A DNA stretch of 64,000 nt from Psychrobacter immobilis (GTDB taxonomy: Bacteria > Pseudomonadota > Gammaproteobacteria > Pseudomonadales > Moraxellaceae). Numbering within the stretch: the first letter of the stretch is position 1; each line of letters begins with the position of its first letter. Under the pieces are notes generated by a model. It worked only from the letters and a program-made list of their open reading frames with translations. It had not been told where the DNA came from and searched no databases. Below, piece after piece: positions 8,825-18,090 of this stretch. A program made the position numbers and the translations under genes. The stretch covers positions 62,001 to 126,000 of the forward strand of contig NZ_CAJHAD010000002.1 of the NCBI RefSeq assembly GCF_904846285.1, given 5' to 3'.

Positions 8825-9430
8825 ATGGAAAACGTCAATCAAGCGGAGTTTTGGCAGCAGCGTTATGAGCAGGACAGTATCGGCTGGGATATGGGGCAGG
8901 TGTCACCACCACTCAAAGCTTATATTGACCAACTGCCTGAATCTGCTAAAGAGCAATCGATTCTAGTACCGGGTGCGGGTAATGCTTATGAGGTAGGCTA
9001 TCTGCATGAGCAAGGTTTTACCAATGTTACCTTGGTTGATTTTGCCCCGGCGCCGATTGCAGCGTTTGCTGAGCGTTATCCTGATTTTCCTGCTAAGCAT
9101 TTAATCTGTGCTGATTTTTTTGAGTTATCGCCTGCGCAATATCAGTTTGATTGGGTGCTGGAGCAGACGTTTTTTTGTGCGATAAATCCATCACGCCGTG
9201 ACGAATATGTGCAGCAGATGGCAGCGTTACTGAAACCAAATGGTAAGCTGATTGGTTTGCTGTTTGATAAAGACTTTGGACGAAACGAGCCACCATTTGG
9301 CGGTACAAAAGCTGAATACCAGCAGCGTTTTGAGCGTCATTTTGATATTGAAATTATGGAGACGAGCTATAACTCGCATCCGGCGCGGCAGGGCAGTGAG
9401 TTATTTATTAAGATGCGTGTAAAATCTTAA
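8825..9430 (+). CDS. TPMT-family SAM-dependent methyltransferase
   Basis: 201 aa. It opens with FWQQRYEQDSIGWDMG, a hallmark of the thiopurine/thiol S-methyltransferase family, then shows the SAM-binding glycine loop VPGAGNAYEVGYL and the acidic VTLVDFAP. The length suits the family. Relatives methylate thiols, halides or metalloids (selenium, tellurium) in the cytosol; the substrate here is not readable. A good Shine-Dalgarno (AAGGATGTCCT) precedes the ATG. The last 23 bases overlap the convergent HD gene. Confidence 0.85.
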   Translation: MENVNQAEFWQQRYEQDSIGWDMGQVSPPLKAYIDQLPESAKEQSILVPGAGNAYEVGYLHEQGFTNVTLVDFAPAPIAAFAERYPDFPAKHLICADFFELSPAQYQFDWVLEQTFFCAINPSRRDEYVQQMAALLKPNGKLIGLLFDKDFGRNEPPFGGTKAEYQQRFERHFDIEIMETSYNSHPARQGSELFIKMRVKS

Positions 9431-10088
9431 TCTCACGCTTAATGTTTTCTCGAGCTTGTTCTTCTAGGCGGGAATGATAGTAATCAGTCAGATAAAGCGT
9501 TGGATGCGCTAATAATCCTTTTAACACTGATATGCGTCCGACGTGGTAATTGACGTTTGAGATGTGAGCATACTCTTGGCGTACGGCTTGTGCGTACTGT
9601 TCATACTCAGGCCAAGATGCCCCTAAAATACTTAAGTCCATATCTAGCAAATAGGCGGCATCGCTTTCTTTAGCTTTGTCTAAGTTTTTATCAATGTCGT
9701 CAATTTGATGGCTAGCCGTCATCATAATGAGCGCGTAGATATATTGGCATTGCTCAGCCGTTAAATAAGAACTTAAAGCTTCTACGGCATATTCTGCACT
9801 TTTAAGCTCATTATTTACGCACGTCGGCTCATATATCACATCATGATAAAACAGTGCCAATGCGATAATATGCGGCTCATTCAAATGTTGCTTAATTTGT
9901 TCGAACTGCCCAAACAACTGCTGAATATGCTGCAAGCTATGATAAACGCGCTGGCTTTCGTTATAGCGTACGGCAATATCTTGCCACAGCGCTTTTAATA
10001 TTACTGGTTCGATTGCATTGTTAATAGCAAATAAATGCCACTCGAAAATCTTAGCAAGGTCAGTATTTATTTTTGACGAACGATCCAT
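9408..10088 (-). CDS. HD-domain phosphohydrolase-like protein (COG4339 type)
   Basis: 226 aa. Metal ligands of an HD fold are visible: YHSLQHI (first His) and FYHDVIYEP (HD pair), followed by ASHQ and the acidic LLDMDLSILG. Family members are predicted metal-dependent hydrolases of unknown substrate. The gene lies 45 bases downstream of oxyR on the same strand and is probably co-transcribed with it. GAAGG stands before the ATG. Confidence 0.8.
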   Translation of the reverse strand: MDRSSKINTDLAKIFEWHLFAINNAIEPVILKALWQDIAVRYNESQRVYHSLQHIQQLFGQFEQIKQHLNEPHIIALALFYHDVIYEPTCVNNELKSAEYAVEALSSYLTAEQCQYIYALIMMTASHQIDDIDKNLDKAKESDAAYLLDMDLSILGASWPEYEQYAQAVRQEYAHISNVNYHVGRISVLKGLLAHPTLYLTDYYHSRLEEQARENIKREIKILHAS

Positions 10089-10133
10089 AGTTAACCTTCG
10101 TGTGATGACTCCTTAAGATTTAGAACCAGTGAC

Positions 10134-11042
10134 TTATTCTTTATTAGCAGTATCTTCAAATGCTTGTTTGAATAATTGCCCAAGCAAATTAACATCATCG
10201 ACGCGGGCATAATTCAAGCGGGTGACAAAAGCGATATGACGATGTGGTCCTTCCTCGGCTAATGGCACCGCGACTGCATTTTGATTTTGTAGATGCAGCT
10301 GATCGAGCGCCATCTCTGGCACTAATGTCGTCCCCATATTGGCAAGCGCCATTTGTATCAGGGTATTTAAGCTGGCATCAGAAAAGCTCGATTTCATTTG
10401 CGCACGGTCAAAATGACAGACGGTCAAGGTTTGATCAGTCAAGCAATGTCCTTCGCCTAATAGCATCAGATTGGCCGTTGCTAGCTCATCAGCATTGATG
10501 GTTTTAAGCTTGGCATGGACGTCGTCTTTTGGAAAGACGGCAAAGAAATCCTCTGCCCAGAACTCAAAAGTATGCAAACCATCGACCGCATAAGGTAGTG
10601 CAATAATCGCCGTATCAATGTGACCGTAGCGTACTTGCTCAAGCAAACGCTCGGTTTGCTGCTCGACAATGGTCATACGAAATTCTGGATAGTGTTCACG
10701 TAGCGCAGGCAACACTTTTGGCAGCAAATAAGGGGCAATCGTTGGAATGATACCGACGGTCATAGGGTAAGCAAGCGGCGATTGATGGCTATGCGCGCGC
10801 GTGGTCAAATCGTTGACTTCAGAAAACACCCGCTGCGCCCGCGTCAAAATGTCCTCGCCGATAGGCGTAATCAAGACTTGCTTATTATTGCGCTCAAAAA
10901 TCTGCGTATCAAGCTGTTTTTCTAACTCTGCGATACCAAGGCTTAGCGCAGACTGTGAAATATTACAGTCTTCTGCTGCACGTTTAAAATGACGGTGTTT
11001 AGCGACGGCTAAGGCAAACTCGAGTTGACGTAAAGTAATCAT
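10134..11042 (-). CDS. oxyR: OxyR, peroxide-sensing LysR-type regulator
   Basis: 302 aa. An N-terminal winged helix-turn-helix (LRQLEFALAVAKHRHFKRAA) is followed by a substrate-binding-type domain. The peroxide switch is readable as GEGHCLTDQTLTVC, with Cys200 and Cys209 at the spacing of the classical disulfide pair (C199/C208). It is divergent from ahpC, a standard OxyR target, across a 278-base spacer. On oxidation it should activate ahpC and probably ahpF. Confidence 0.95.
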   Translation of the reverse strand: MITLRQLEFALAVAKHRHFKRAAEDCNISQSALSLGIAELEKQLDTQIFERNNKQVLITPIGEDILTRAQRVFSEVNDLTTRAHSHQSPLAYPMTVGIIPTIAPYLLPKVLPALREHYPEFRMTIVEQQTERLLEQVRYGHIDTAIIALPYAVDGLHTFEFWAEDFFAVFPKDDVHAKLKTINADELATANLMLLGEGHCLTDQTLTVCHFDRAQMKSSFSDASLNTLIQMALANMGTTLVPEMALDQLHLQNQNAVAVPLAEEGPHRHIAFVTRLNYARVDDVNLLGQLFKQAFEDTANKE

Positions 11043-11194
11043 AAAACCTCTCTATTAATGGGTTTTTCATGCGATTTGTTTTACTCATTTATCTTGTGTA
11101 CTATAGCAATTTAATACTGATGTACAGATAAAAAAGTAGATAGAATAGTTTAACAAGTTTAATAAAACAAAACATCACATTAAAAACTTTTAAT

Positions 11195-11222
11195 TTGATT
11201 AACCATAGAATTCGCGTATAGT
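11195..11222 (+). promoter_or_regulatory. Probable ahpC promoter
   Basis: TTGATT (11195-11200) and TATAGT (11217-11222) are 16 bases apart, about 100 bases before the ahpC ATG. I could not place a convincing full OxyR tetrad (four ATAG-like blocks); OxyR control is inferred from the divergent oxyR gene. Confidence 0.5.
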
Positions 11223-11320
11223 TTGTCAGGTAGCCCAGAGATTAGAAGGGTTAATAGAAATAAACCTAAAATAAATTTTAATTACCTTACCATCAATCAA
11301 CCAAAAAAAAGGAGCCAATC

Positions 11321-11887
11321 ATGGCGTCTATTATCAATCAAGAAATCCCAGAATTTTCAGCAGAAGCGTTTGTAAACGGTGAGTTCAAAACCATCACCTC
11401 TGAAGACGTAAAAGGTAGCTGGGCGATTTTCCTATTTTACCCAGCTGATTTTACCTTTGTTTGCCCAACTGAACTTGAAGACATGGCAGCACATTACGAA
11501 GAGCTTAAAGGTTTGGGCGTAGAAGTGTACTCAGTATCAACCGATACGCATTTTACTCATAAAGCATGGCATGATTCTTCAGAAGCCATCGGCAAAGTAA
11601 CTTACCCGATGATTGGCGATCCTACTGGCCGTATTACTCGTGGCTTTAACGTCATGATTGAAGAAGCAGGTTTGGCTGAGCGCGGTACATTCTTAGTGGA
11701 TCCAGATGGCTTGATTCAAGTTGCTGAAATCCATGCAGGCGGCATCGGCCGTAGTGCAAAAGACATGCTACGTAAAGTAAAAGCAGCACAGTATGTTCGT
11801 GAAAATGACGGCGAAGTTTGCCCAGCAGCTTGGGAAGCCGGTCAAGCAACATTGAAACCAAGTCTTGATCTAGTCGGTAAAATCTAA
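11321..11887 (+). CDS. ahpC: AhpC, alkyl hydroperoxide reductase peroxiredoxin
   Basis: 188 aa, the usual length. The peroxidatic site is [11 protein letters not shown] (Cys48) and the resolving cysteine is in GEVCPAAW (Cys167), so it is a typical two-cysteine peroxiredoxin of the AhpC class. It reduces hydrogen peroxide, organic peroxides and peroxynitrite and is re-reduced by AhpF, encoded 950 bases further on. Strong Shine-Dalgarno AAAGGAG. A strong terminator follows. Confidence 0.97.
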   Translation: MASIINQEIPEFSAEAFVNGEFKTITSEDVKGSWAIFLFYPADFTFVCPTELEDMAAHYEELKGLGVEVYSVSTDTHFTHKAWHDSSEAIGKVTYPMIGDPTGRITRGFNVMIEEAGLAERGTFLVDPDGLIQVAEIHAGGIGRSAKDMLRKVKAAQYVRENDGEVCPAAWEAGQATLKPSLDLVGKI

Positions 11888-11981
11888 GTCGGTATTTATT
11901 AGACTAAAATTATTGAATTAAGATTTTAGTATTATTTAAAGCGGTATTTGCTGATTGATAATACTAAATAAAGTGCTAAAA

Positions 11982-12018
11982 AAAGACCCCATTAACTTAT
12001 GCTAATGGGGTCTTTTTT
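11982..12018. terminator. Bidirectional terminator between ahpC and the DUF465 gene
   Basis: A 13-bp stem (AAAGACCCCATTA, 11982-11994, with 12003-12015) has A on the left and T on the right. It can serve ahpC and the convergent gene at 12072. Confidence 0.92.
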
Positions 12019-12071
12019 TGTCTCAATCTTATAAGACTTTATAATATCTAACCGTATAAACTAGCCACTAA

Positions 12072-12320
12072 TTAAGCGTGAGATTGTATTTTATTTTTAT
12101 CGATTATTTTATAAATCTCATCTTTTAGATGCAGTTTTCGCTTTTTCATTTGTTCTATTTCCTCATCGCGACTGGCATGCGTCACCAAATCTTTATCTAG
12201 CTGATTGATTTGCTGATCAAGCTGCGTATGTTCATCAAAAATAGTCGCAAAGTGGCTGTCTTTTTGTTTAAGCTCAGCAATAATTTCTCTGTTGTCTTGC
12301 CATGTATCCGTCTTTCTCAT
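12072..12320 (-). CDS. DUF465 (YdcH-like) small protein
   Basis: 82 aa from the ATG at 12320, chosen because AAGGATGACAAG lies directly before it; an upstream in-frame ATG (12368) has no such site. The C-terminal half has the DUF465 signature: acidic/hydrophobic heptads and RDEEIEQMKKRKLHLKDEI. It should form a helical hairpin or coiled coil. Function is unknown for the family. It lies between ahpC and ahpF on the other strand. Confidence 0.8.
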   Translation of the reverse strand: MRKTDTWQDNREIIAELKQKDSHFATIFDEHTQLDQQINQLDKDLVTHASRDEEIEQMKKRKLHLKDEIYKIIDKNKIQSHA

Positions 12321-12834
12321 CTTGTCATCCTTGTTATGAAGCGCAAGCTTATTAAAGCAATAGCGCATTTTTAGTTAAGAGTGCTGTGATGAATTGCTAT
12401 GATTGTGAGACTTCAATGTCATTAAGCCAAATCGTTATTCAGCTCAATTATAAACAAGTTTACTGGTAGCAGAAAGGGCGTTTAATAAGTGCAAATAACC
12501 ATCAATCTACTGACAGGTAAATAAGATTTTTTCTTATTCGCCTCACTCGATTGTAGCGAAAAAATTTACTAGATACCATGACTATCATTATCTTTTATTT
12601 GTCAGTAGTTTTTAAATTAAATAATAATAACCATTTATGATTTGTTTTATAAAACGTAAGGTTTGAGTTTATCGGCTTGCTCAAAACGCCCAAACCCTTA
12701 ATAATAGACGTATCAAAGGTGATAAGACAAGTATTTATAGCTTTTAAATCAGCGACTTAACTTATCACCAAACCCTATTTAAATGTCCAGCATCGTAGCT
12801 GACGTTACATATTTAATAATAATGAGGAACAAAC
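12321..12834. other. Intergenic region before ahpF
   Basis: 514 bases with no credible gene, AT-rich. It holds the divergent promoters for the DUF465 gene and ahpF and the dyad at 12718-12779. Confidence 0.5.
12718..12779. repeat. Inverted repeat upstream of ahpF
   Basis: GGTGATAAG (12718-12726) and CTTATCACC (12771-12779) are perfect complements. Extending inward, GGTGATAAGACAAGT pairs with the complement of ACTTAACTTATCACC with two mismatches. The element ends 55 bases before the ahpF start, a position suited to an operator or leader hairpin. Confidence 0.6.
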
Positions 12835-14412
12835 ATGATAGATCAAGATTTATTAGATGCAGTCAAAAGCTACAGTGAAAACATGACCCGTCCAATTACC
12901 TTTGTACTGGGTAGCGGCGAACATAGCAAGCGCGCTGAGCTGATTGATTTTTTGACTAAAATCGCTGGCACCACGGATAAGATTAATTTTGATAGTACAG
13001 CTAACGATGACAGCTTACCAAGCCCAATTAGTTTTAAAGTAGTCAGCCATATCGATGATGTATTGACCGATACGGGTATCGTTTTTAGCGGTATCCCTGG
13101 TGGTCATGAATTTACCTCGTTAATTTTGGCGATTTTGCAAGCAGGCGGTCATACTTTAAAACTGGATGAAGGCATTCAAAAGCTCATTAAGCGTTTTAAT
13201 AAGCCGTTACAGTTTCAGACTTATGTGTCGCTATCTTGTCATAGCTGTCCAGATGTTGTGCAAGCGTTAAACCAATTTGCATTGCTTAACGATGGCATCA
13301 GTAATGAGATGATCGATGGTGCATTATTCCAAGAGCAAGTAGAAGCGAATAACATCCAAGGCGTACCAGCAGTGTTTTTAAACGGTAAGCCGTTTGCCAA
13401 TGGTCTGATTGACACGGCTAAATTGATTGAAAAGTTACAAGAGCAATTTCCTGACTTATTGAGCGAAGTGGACGAGGACGAAAAGCAATTAGAGCAGCAA
13501 GATGTGACGATTATTGGTGCAGGCCCCGCTGGCGTTGCGGCAGCGATTTACACAGCGCGTAAAGGCTTAAAAGTGACCATGGTCGCTGACCGTATCGGTG
13601 GGCAAGTCAAAGACACGCAAGATATCGAAAACTTAATCTCTGTACCTTTGACGACCGGTAGTGAGCTGTCGGCGAACTTTGAAAAGCATTTGCACGAATA
13701 TGACATTACGCTCAAAGAACATGTCAGCGTCAAAGAAATTAGTGAAACTGAAGATGAAAACTATCGTATTCATCTGAATACCGGTGAGACGTTTGAGACG
13801 CGCAGTATTATCTTAGCGACCGGTGCCCAGTGGCGTAAACTTGGTGTCCCAGGTGAAGATGAAAACGTCGGTAAAGGTGTTGCTTACTGTGCGCACTGTG
13901 ATGGTCCTTTCTTTAAAGGTAAAGACATCTCTGTCATTGGTGGTGGTAACTCAGGCATTGAAGCGGCGTTAGACTTGGCAGGTATCGTGAAGCATGTAAC
14001 CGTGCTTGAATTTGCGGATGACTTAAAAGCCGACCAAGTATTGATTAATAAAGCCAAAGAAAAAGCAAATATTGATATCATTACCAGTGCTGCAACGCAA
14101 GAGATTAAAGCGCAAGATGGTAAAGTGACATCTATCGTTTATCAAGACCGTAGCAGTAGTGAGACCAAAGAGCTTGATGTTTCAGCAGTGTTTGTGCAGA
14201 TTGGTTTGGTGCCGAATACTGCGTTCGTCAAAGGCTTTGTCGATTTAAACCGCTTTGGTGAGATTGAGATTGATGAGCGTTGTCGCACCGATCGCAAAGG
14301 TATCTTTGCTTGTGGTGATGTCACGACCGTACCATTTAAGCAGATTAATATTGCGATGGGCGAAGGTTCAAAAGCAGCATTATCAGCGTTTGAATATTTG
14401 GTGATGCAGTAA
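12835..14412 (+). CDS. ahpF: AhpF, NADH-dependent peroxiredoxin reductase
   Basis: 525 aa, close to the usual 521. The N-terminal double-thioredoxin domain carries CHSC (135-138). The thioredoxin-reductase part shows FAD-binding GAGPAG (228-233), the redox pair CAHC (352-355), the NADH-binding GGGNSG and the C-terminal FACGDV. It passes electrons from NADH to AhpC. It is transcribed separately from ahpC, with the DUF465 gene between. An AATGAGGAAC Shine-Dalgarno precedes the ATG. Confidence 0.96.
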   Translation: MIDQDLLDAVKSYSENMTRPITFVLGSGEHSKRAELIDFLTKIAGTTDKINFDSTANDDSLPSPISFKVVSHIDDVLTDTGIVFSGIPGGHEFTSLILAILQAGGHTLKLDEGIQKLIKRFNKPLQFQTYVSLSCHSCPDVVQALNQFALLNDGISNEMIDGALFQEQVEANNIQGVPAVFLNGKPFANGLIDTAKLIEKLQEQFPDLLSEVDEDEKQLEQQDVTIIGAGPAGVAAAIYTARKGLKVTMVADRIGGQVKDTQDIENLISVPLTTGSELSANFEKHLHEYDITLKEHVSVKEISETEDENYRIHLNTGETFETRSIILATGAQWRKLGVPGEDENVGKGVAYCAHCDGPFFKGKDISVIGGGNSGIEAALDLAGIVKHVTVLEFADDLKADQVLINKAKEKANIDIITSAATQEIKAQDGKVTSIVYQDRSSSETKELDVSAVFVQIGLVPNTAFVKGFVDLNRFGEIEIDERCRTDRKGIFACGDVTTVPFKQINIAMGEGSKAALSAFEYLVMQ

Positions 14413-14438
14413 GTTATTTAGCTTTTACCAAAGTCTTA

Positions 14439-14478
14439 TACCCCTAAAGTCTACTATGACTTTAGGGGTATTTTTTTT
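14439..14478 (+). terminator. ahpF terminator
   Basis: A perfect 13-bp stem (TACCCCTAAAGTC, 14439-14451, with 14458-14470) and T-run. Confidence 0.93.
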
Positions 14479-14494
14479 GAGCATTGGTTAAGGT

Positions 14495-15247
14495 TTAATC
14501 TGCCAATACACCAGCTACCGAGAGTAATTCACCTGCTTCATCTTCTTTAATAACGCGTTTCTCTTTTAAAGCTGACTCGATCCAAGCATGTAGATGAGGA
14601 TTGTTTAACATCGTCTCACAATACTGTTTGGTTATTGGTTTCAATGGTATACCCGAGGCATCGGCATAAGTCTGCAAGCGTAGAACCACAGGGGCGAAAA
14701 AAGCATCGGCAGCTGTGAATGCACCAAACAGATAGCTGTCTTTTGAACGATTTTTTAAACAATCTGCAAATATATTTTCTATACGAGCGATATCTTTTAA
14801 GCATGCAGCGCTTGGTTTTATTTTCGATTTAGCTCGAATGTTCATCGGCATCTCACTACGAATCCCCATCAGACCTGAATGCATCTCAGCGACGATGCTT
14901 TGGCAATAAGCGCTATTTATTCTGTTACTGGTATTATTCTTAGTATTAGACTTACTCAGTCCTGTCCAAACATCTAACTCTGTCAAATAATCATTGGCGT
15001 GAACGGCAATCGCTAAGGTATCCCAGACCGTGACTTTATCGCTGTTATTATCGTTGTCTTGACCATAAACCAAAACTGGTACTTTGCCGGTTGGCGCATG
15101 CTCATTAAGAAGGGCTGTCGCTGATGGATGAAACAGCTCAATCAGTTGCTCATCAAAATCAATGTTAAATGCCTTGAGTAGTAGCCAAGCTCGCAATGAC
15201 CACGACGAATAATTTTTATTGCCGATGATGAGTAGCGGTTTTTGCAT
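14495..15247 (-). CDS. Glutathione S-transferase family protein
   Basis: 250 aa. The N-terminal thioredoxin-like domain reads IGNKNYSSWSLRAWLLL, with Ser residues at the usual glutathione-activating place, then GKVPVL (cis-Pro). The C-terminal helical domain shows FGAFTAADAFFAPV, the conserved N-capping region. It contains a hydrophilic Asn/Ser/Lys-rich insert near residue 100. The electrophile substrate is unknown. It stands alone, downstream of ahpF and convergent with it; AGGA lies 8 bases before the ATG. Confidence 0.88.
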   Translation of the reverse strand: MQKPLLIIGNKNYSSWSLRAWLLLKAFNIDFDEQLIELFHPSATALLNEHAPTGKVPVLVYGQDNDNNSDKVTVWDTLAIAVHANDYLTELDVWTGLSKSNTKNNTSNRINSAYCQSIVAEMHSGLMGIRSEMPMNIRAKSKIKPSAACLKDIARIENIFADCLKNRSKDSYLFGAFTAADAFFAPVVLRLQTYADASGIPLKPITKQYCETMLNNPHLHAWIESALKEKRVIKEDEAGELLSVAGVLAD

Positions 15248-15332
15248 TATAAATTCCTATCAAGCGGTATCAGTAGGATCTTATTATGTCTTTAATATTG
15301 AGTAATAACCAGTCTATAGTTGAGTAATGTGC

Positions 15333-15363
15333 AAAAAAAAGCCCATCCAAAATCTGGACGGGC
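15333..15363 (-). terminator. Terminator of the first DUF442 gene
   Basis: On the minus strand GCCCGTCC pairs with GGATGGGC with one G-U pair and is followed by eight T. The plus-strand side has five T, so it may work both ways. Confidence 0.8.
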
Positions 15364-15396
15364 GTTTTTGAAGCAGTAGCAATTATATTTAAATTA

Positions 15397-15729
15397 TTAA
15401 TCGTCTAATAAATCCATACGCTTTGCCGCTTCATAAATACCTGTTGAGCGGTTACCGGTACGGCAAAAAATCAGCATTGGCTGCTCAGCTTGGTTAAAAA
15501 AGTCAGCAAACTCTTCGACATGGTTTTGATTAAGCTCACTACCGGCAAAAGACACTTCTTTATAAGCAAGTCCTGCTTTTTTAGCGGCGGCTTCAATCTC
15601 AGCACTGGTTGGTTGGTTTGGTTCTTCACCGTCTGGACGGTTGTTGATAATAGTTTTAAAACCATTTTCAGCAATCATAGGTACTTGGTCAGGGGTGATT
15701 TGTCCGGTAATACTAACTTGATGGCTCAT
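15397..15729 (-). CDS. DUF442 sulfurtransferase-like protein (Blh N-domain type)
   Basis: 110 aa. A compact phosphatase/rhodanese-like fold: IINNRPDGEEPNQP, then FCRTGNRS with Cys89 in a CxxGxR loop, diagnostic of the DUF442 / TIGR01244 family. In the Blh protein of bigR operons this domain is fused to a persulfide dioxygenase and acts as a sulfurtransferase. Here it is free-standing, with the dioxygenase encoded at 18746. Good Shine-Dalgarno AAGGAG. Confidence 0.88.
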   Translation of the reverse strand: MSHQVSITGQITPDQVPMIAENGFKTIINNRPDGEEPNQPTSAEIEAAAKKAGLAYKEVSFAGSELNQNHVEEFADFFNQAEQPMLIFCRTGNRSTGIYEAAKRMDLLDD

Positions 15730-15810
15730 AAGAGCTCCTTGTTATTTTTTAGCGTAAAAATGAAACTTTTGCGCTTGGATTAAAATATTTCAATAAAGCA
15801 TATCTGCTCT

Positions 15811-16137
15811 CTACAACAAGCCTTGCATCAGCGCACTCTGATACAGTAATTTGGCGCGTGCACCCGTGCCGCAAAACATCAGGATGGGTTTGGGCATGGT
15901 GCGATAAAAAGCTGCAAACTGCTCGACAGTCGCCATGCTTAAACGGTCATCATCAAACGGTAAATGCTGATAAGTAAGGTTGGCTTTTGCCGTTGCACTG
16001 GTAAAGTCACAGCTATTGGGCTGCGTTTCCGTCTCAGCGTCAGGTCGAATATTGAGCACAGAGCGGTAGCCAAGCTCGGCAATTTTGACGCATTGGCTTG
16101 GGTAAATTTGCTTATAAATGGTTAAATCATCGGTCAT
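15811..16137 (-). CDS. Second DUF442 sulfurtransferase-like protein
   Basis: 108 aa, a diverged paralogue of the neighbour. It keeps LNIRPDAETETQPNS and the catalytic loop as FCGTGARAK, so Cys and Arg remain but the usual Ser after Arg is Ala. It lies 81 bases upstream of the other DUF442 gene on the same strand, downstream of the SulP and ArsR genes, so the four may be one unit. No strong Shine-Dalgarno is seen before the ATG. Confidence 0.85.
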   Translation of the reverse strand: MTDDLTIYKQIYPSQCVKIAELGYRSVLNIRPDAETETQPNSCDFTSATAKANLTYQHLPFDDDRLSMATVEQFAAFYRTMPKPILMFCGTGARAKLLYQSALMQGLL

Positions 16138-16324
16138 AAGTTTTTCGGTCGCATATATTAAATGGCGTTAGATGTTCTGATGTTTCTAGAGACAGTAAGT
16201 TTTAAATCTAATAGTAATTTAGCATAACACAGCTTTTATCATATCTATCTTTTGTCACTGATGTTTTGTCACTGACAAGAACGCTTATTAATAATTTAAC
16301 TTGAGTTGCATAAATGAAGTGTTA

Positions 16325-18034
16325 TTAAACATCTTTAAGCGCATTGACCGCATCCATGGTACTTAAATAAACCTGCCCTGATAGATGAGTAATAACTGGT
16401 GTATGCTCAATAATATCCATCACTGGTCCCTTGATAAAGCTAAGGCTTAAGTATTTTTTTTGATTCAACAGTTCTTGATTGAGGCTGATAAGCATCTCTT
16501 GTCCGGTCAAATCAATATGATTGACCGCTGACATAATCAAGATAATTTCATGTGCTTCGGGATACTGCTGCGTTGCTTGTATGACCCTGCGATGCACGGA
16601 TTCACTATTGCCAAAAAACAAGCTCTCATCGATACGCAGCATTAATAAATTGCTAAAGGTCACCACATCATGACGATTGATATTGCGAAAATGTCCCGTG
16701 CCCGCTAGCTGACCAACGACGGCGACATGCGGTTTGCTCGATTGCCAAATCAGGCTGGCAAAGGACACCATCAAACCGATGACCAAGCCCGTATTTAACC
16801 CAAATATTAGCACACCGATAAATGCCGCCAAAAAGCTTGCTGCATCTAAGCGGTCGCGTTGCCATGCTGACTTTAAAGTCGCCATATCAATGAGACCGAC
16901 AATCGATGCCATGATGGTCGCGCCTAATAAAGCATAGGGCAGAGGTGCTAATAAATTGCCAAAAGCGATTAACGCTGCAATCATGACCAGTATTGTCACT
17001 AAACTTGCGACCGGCGTTTTAGCGCCTGAGTCAGCATTCATCGCGGTACGTGAAAAGCCGCCAGCGACTGTAAAGCTTTGAAAGAATCCGCCCGCCATAT
17101 TGGCCAGCCCCAAACCCGTAAGCTCACGATTGGCATCAAAGGTTTCGCCGCGCAGGCGTGCGTAATTGCTAGCAACGGAACTGCTTGAGACAAAGATAAT
17201 CAATGCCATCAAGCCTGCGCTCGGTAATAGGTTGAGCGCTTCATGAAAATCTGGCACGTATGGTAGGGTAAAAGTAGGCAGGCCCTGCGGAATAGTACCA
17301 ATCGTTGCTACGCCGTGCGTTGTCCAACGCAAGCTCATGCTTAACACGATGGCAATAGCAAGTAAAATGAGCGGAAATAGACGCTCAGCCCACTTGGCAT
17401 AAGAAGCCGATAACCAAGAGCGCCACACCCATTTGCTCGCATAACGGTTGGCAAACAACAGCGTAAAAGCAATGACGCCGATAACCAAGGTCAGTGGATG
17501 CAGCTGGCGGGCATACATCTGCATACTCGATAAATAACCGATGAGGCCATTACCTGCAATAGGAATCCCTGTCAGATATTTAAGCTGACTGACAAAAATC
17601 AGTACCGCCGCGCCACTGATAAAACCTGCAGATACGCCGCGACTGATAAACTGCATAATCCAGCCAAGCTTAAGGCGACCCGCCAGCCATAACATCGTCC
17701 CTACCATCAATGACAATAAACTGGCCATTAATATATATTGCTGCGTGCCCTCATTGGCATAAGGATGCAGACTGCTTGCCGTCATAATCGCAGTGATTGC
17801 GACGGGCCCTACAGCTTGCACATTACTTGAGCCTATCCACGCATACACCAGCACGGGTACGATAGCCGCATAGAGTCCATAGACAGGCGGCAATCCTGCT
17901 AGCACCGCATAGCCTAAGCTTTGCGGAATGACAAGCACCCCAACGACCAACCCCGCGATAATGTCAGTCGGCAGGGCAGACAGCTGATACTGACGTAACC
18001 AAGCAGGAATCAGACGAGTAGCGATAGAAGGCAT
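16325..18034 (-). CDS. SulP-family anion transporter with STAS domain
   Basis: 569 aa. The N-terminal sulfate-permease signature region (IAGLVVGVLVIPQSLGYAV and LPPVYGLYAA) is followed by about ten or more hydrophobic segments and a C-terminal STAS domain (about 450-569, with LMLRIDESLFFGN and MSAVNHIDLTGQEML). SulP proteins move sulfate, bicarbonate or other anions across the inner membrane. Its position 56 bases after a BigR-like regulator gene suggests export or uptake of a sulfur oxyanion such as sulfite or sulfate. Confidence 0.92.
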   Translation of the reverse strand: MPSIATRLIPAWLRQYQLSALPTDIIAGLVVGVLVIPQSLGYAVLAGLPPVYGLYAAIVPVLVYAWIGSSNVQAVGPVAITAIMTASSLHPYANEGTQQYILMASLLSLMVGTMLWLAGRLKLGWIMQFISRGVSAGFISGAAVLIFVSQLKYLTGIPIAGNGLIGYLSSMQMYARQLHPLTLVIGVIAFTLLFANRYASKWVWRSWLSASYAKWAERLFPLILLAIAIVLSMSLRWTTHGVATIGTIPQGLPTFTLPYVPDFHEALNLLPSAGLMALIIFVSSSSVASNYARLRGETFDANRELTGLGLANMAGGFFQSFTVAGGFSRTAMNADSGAKTPVASLVTILVMIAALIAFGNLLAPLPYALLGATIMASIVGLIDMATLKSAWQRDRLDAASFLAAFIGVLIFGLNTGLVIGLMVSFASLIWQSSKPHVAVVGQLAGTGHFRNINRHDVVTFSNLLMLRIDESLFFGNSESVHRRVIQATQQYPEAHEIILIMSAVNHIDLTGQEMLISLNQELLNQKKYLSLSFIKGPVMDIIEHTPVITHLSGQVYLSTMDAVNALKDV

Positions 18035-18090
18035 AGCAATATGTCATCACAATAAAGAAAGTTAAAGACAATTAAAAACTAAATAACCAG

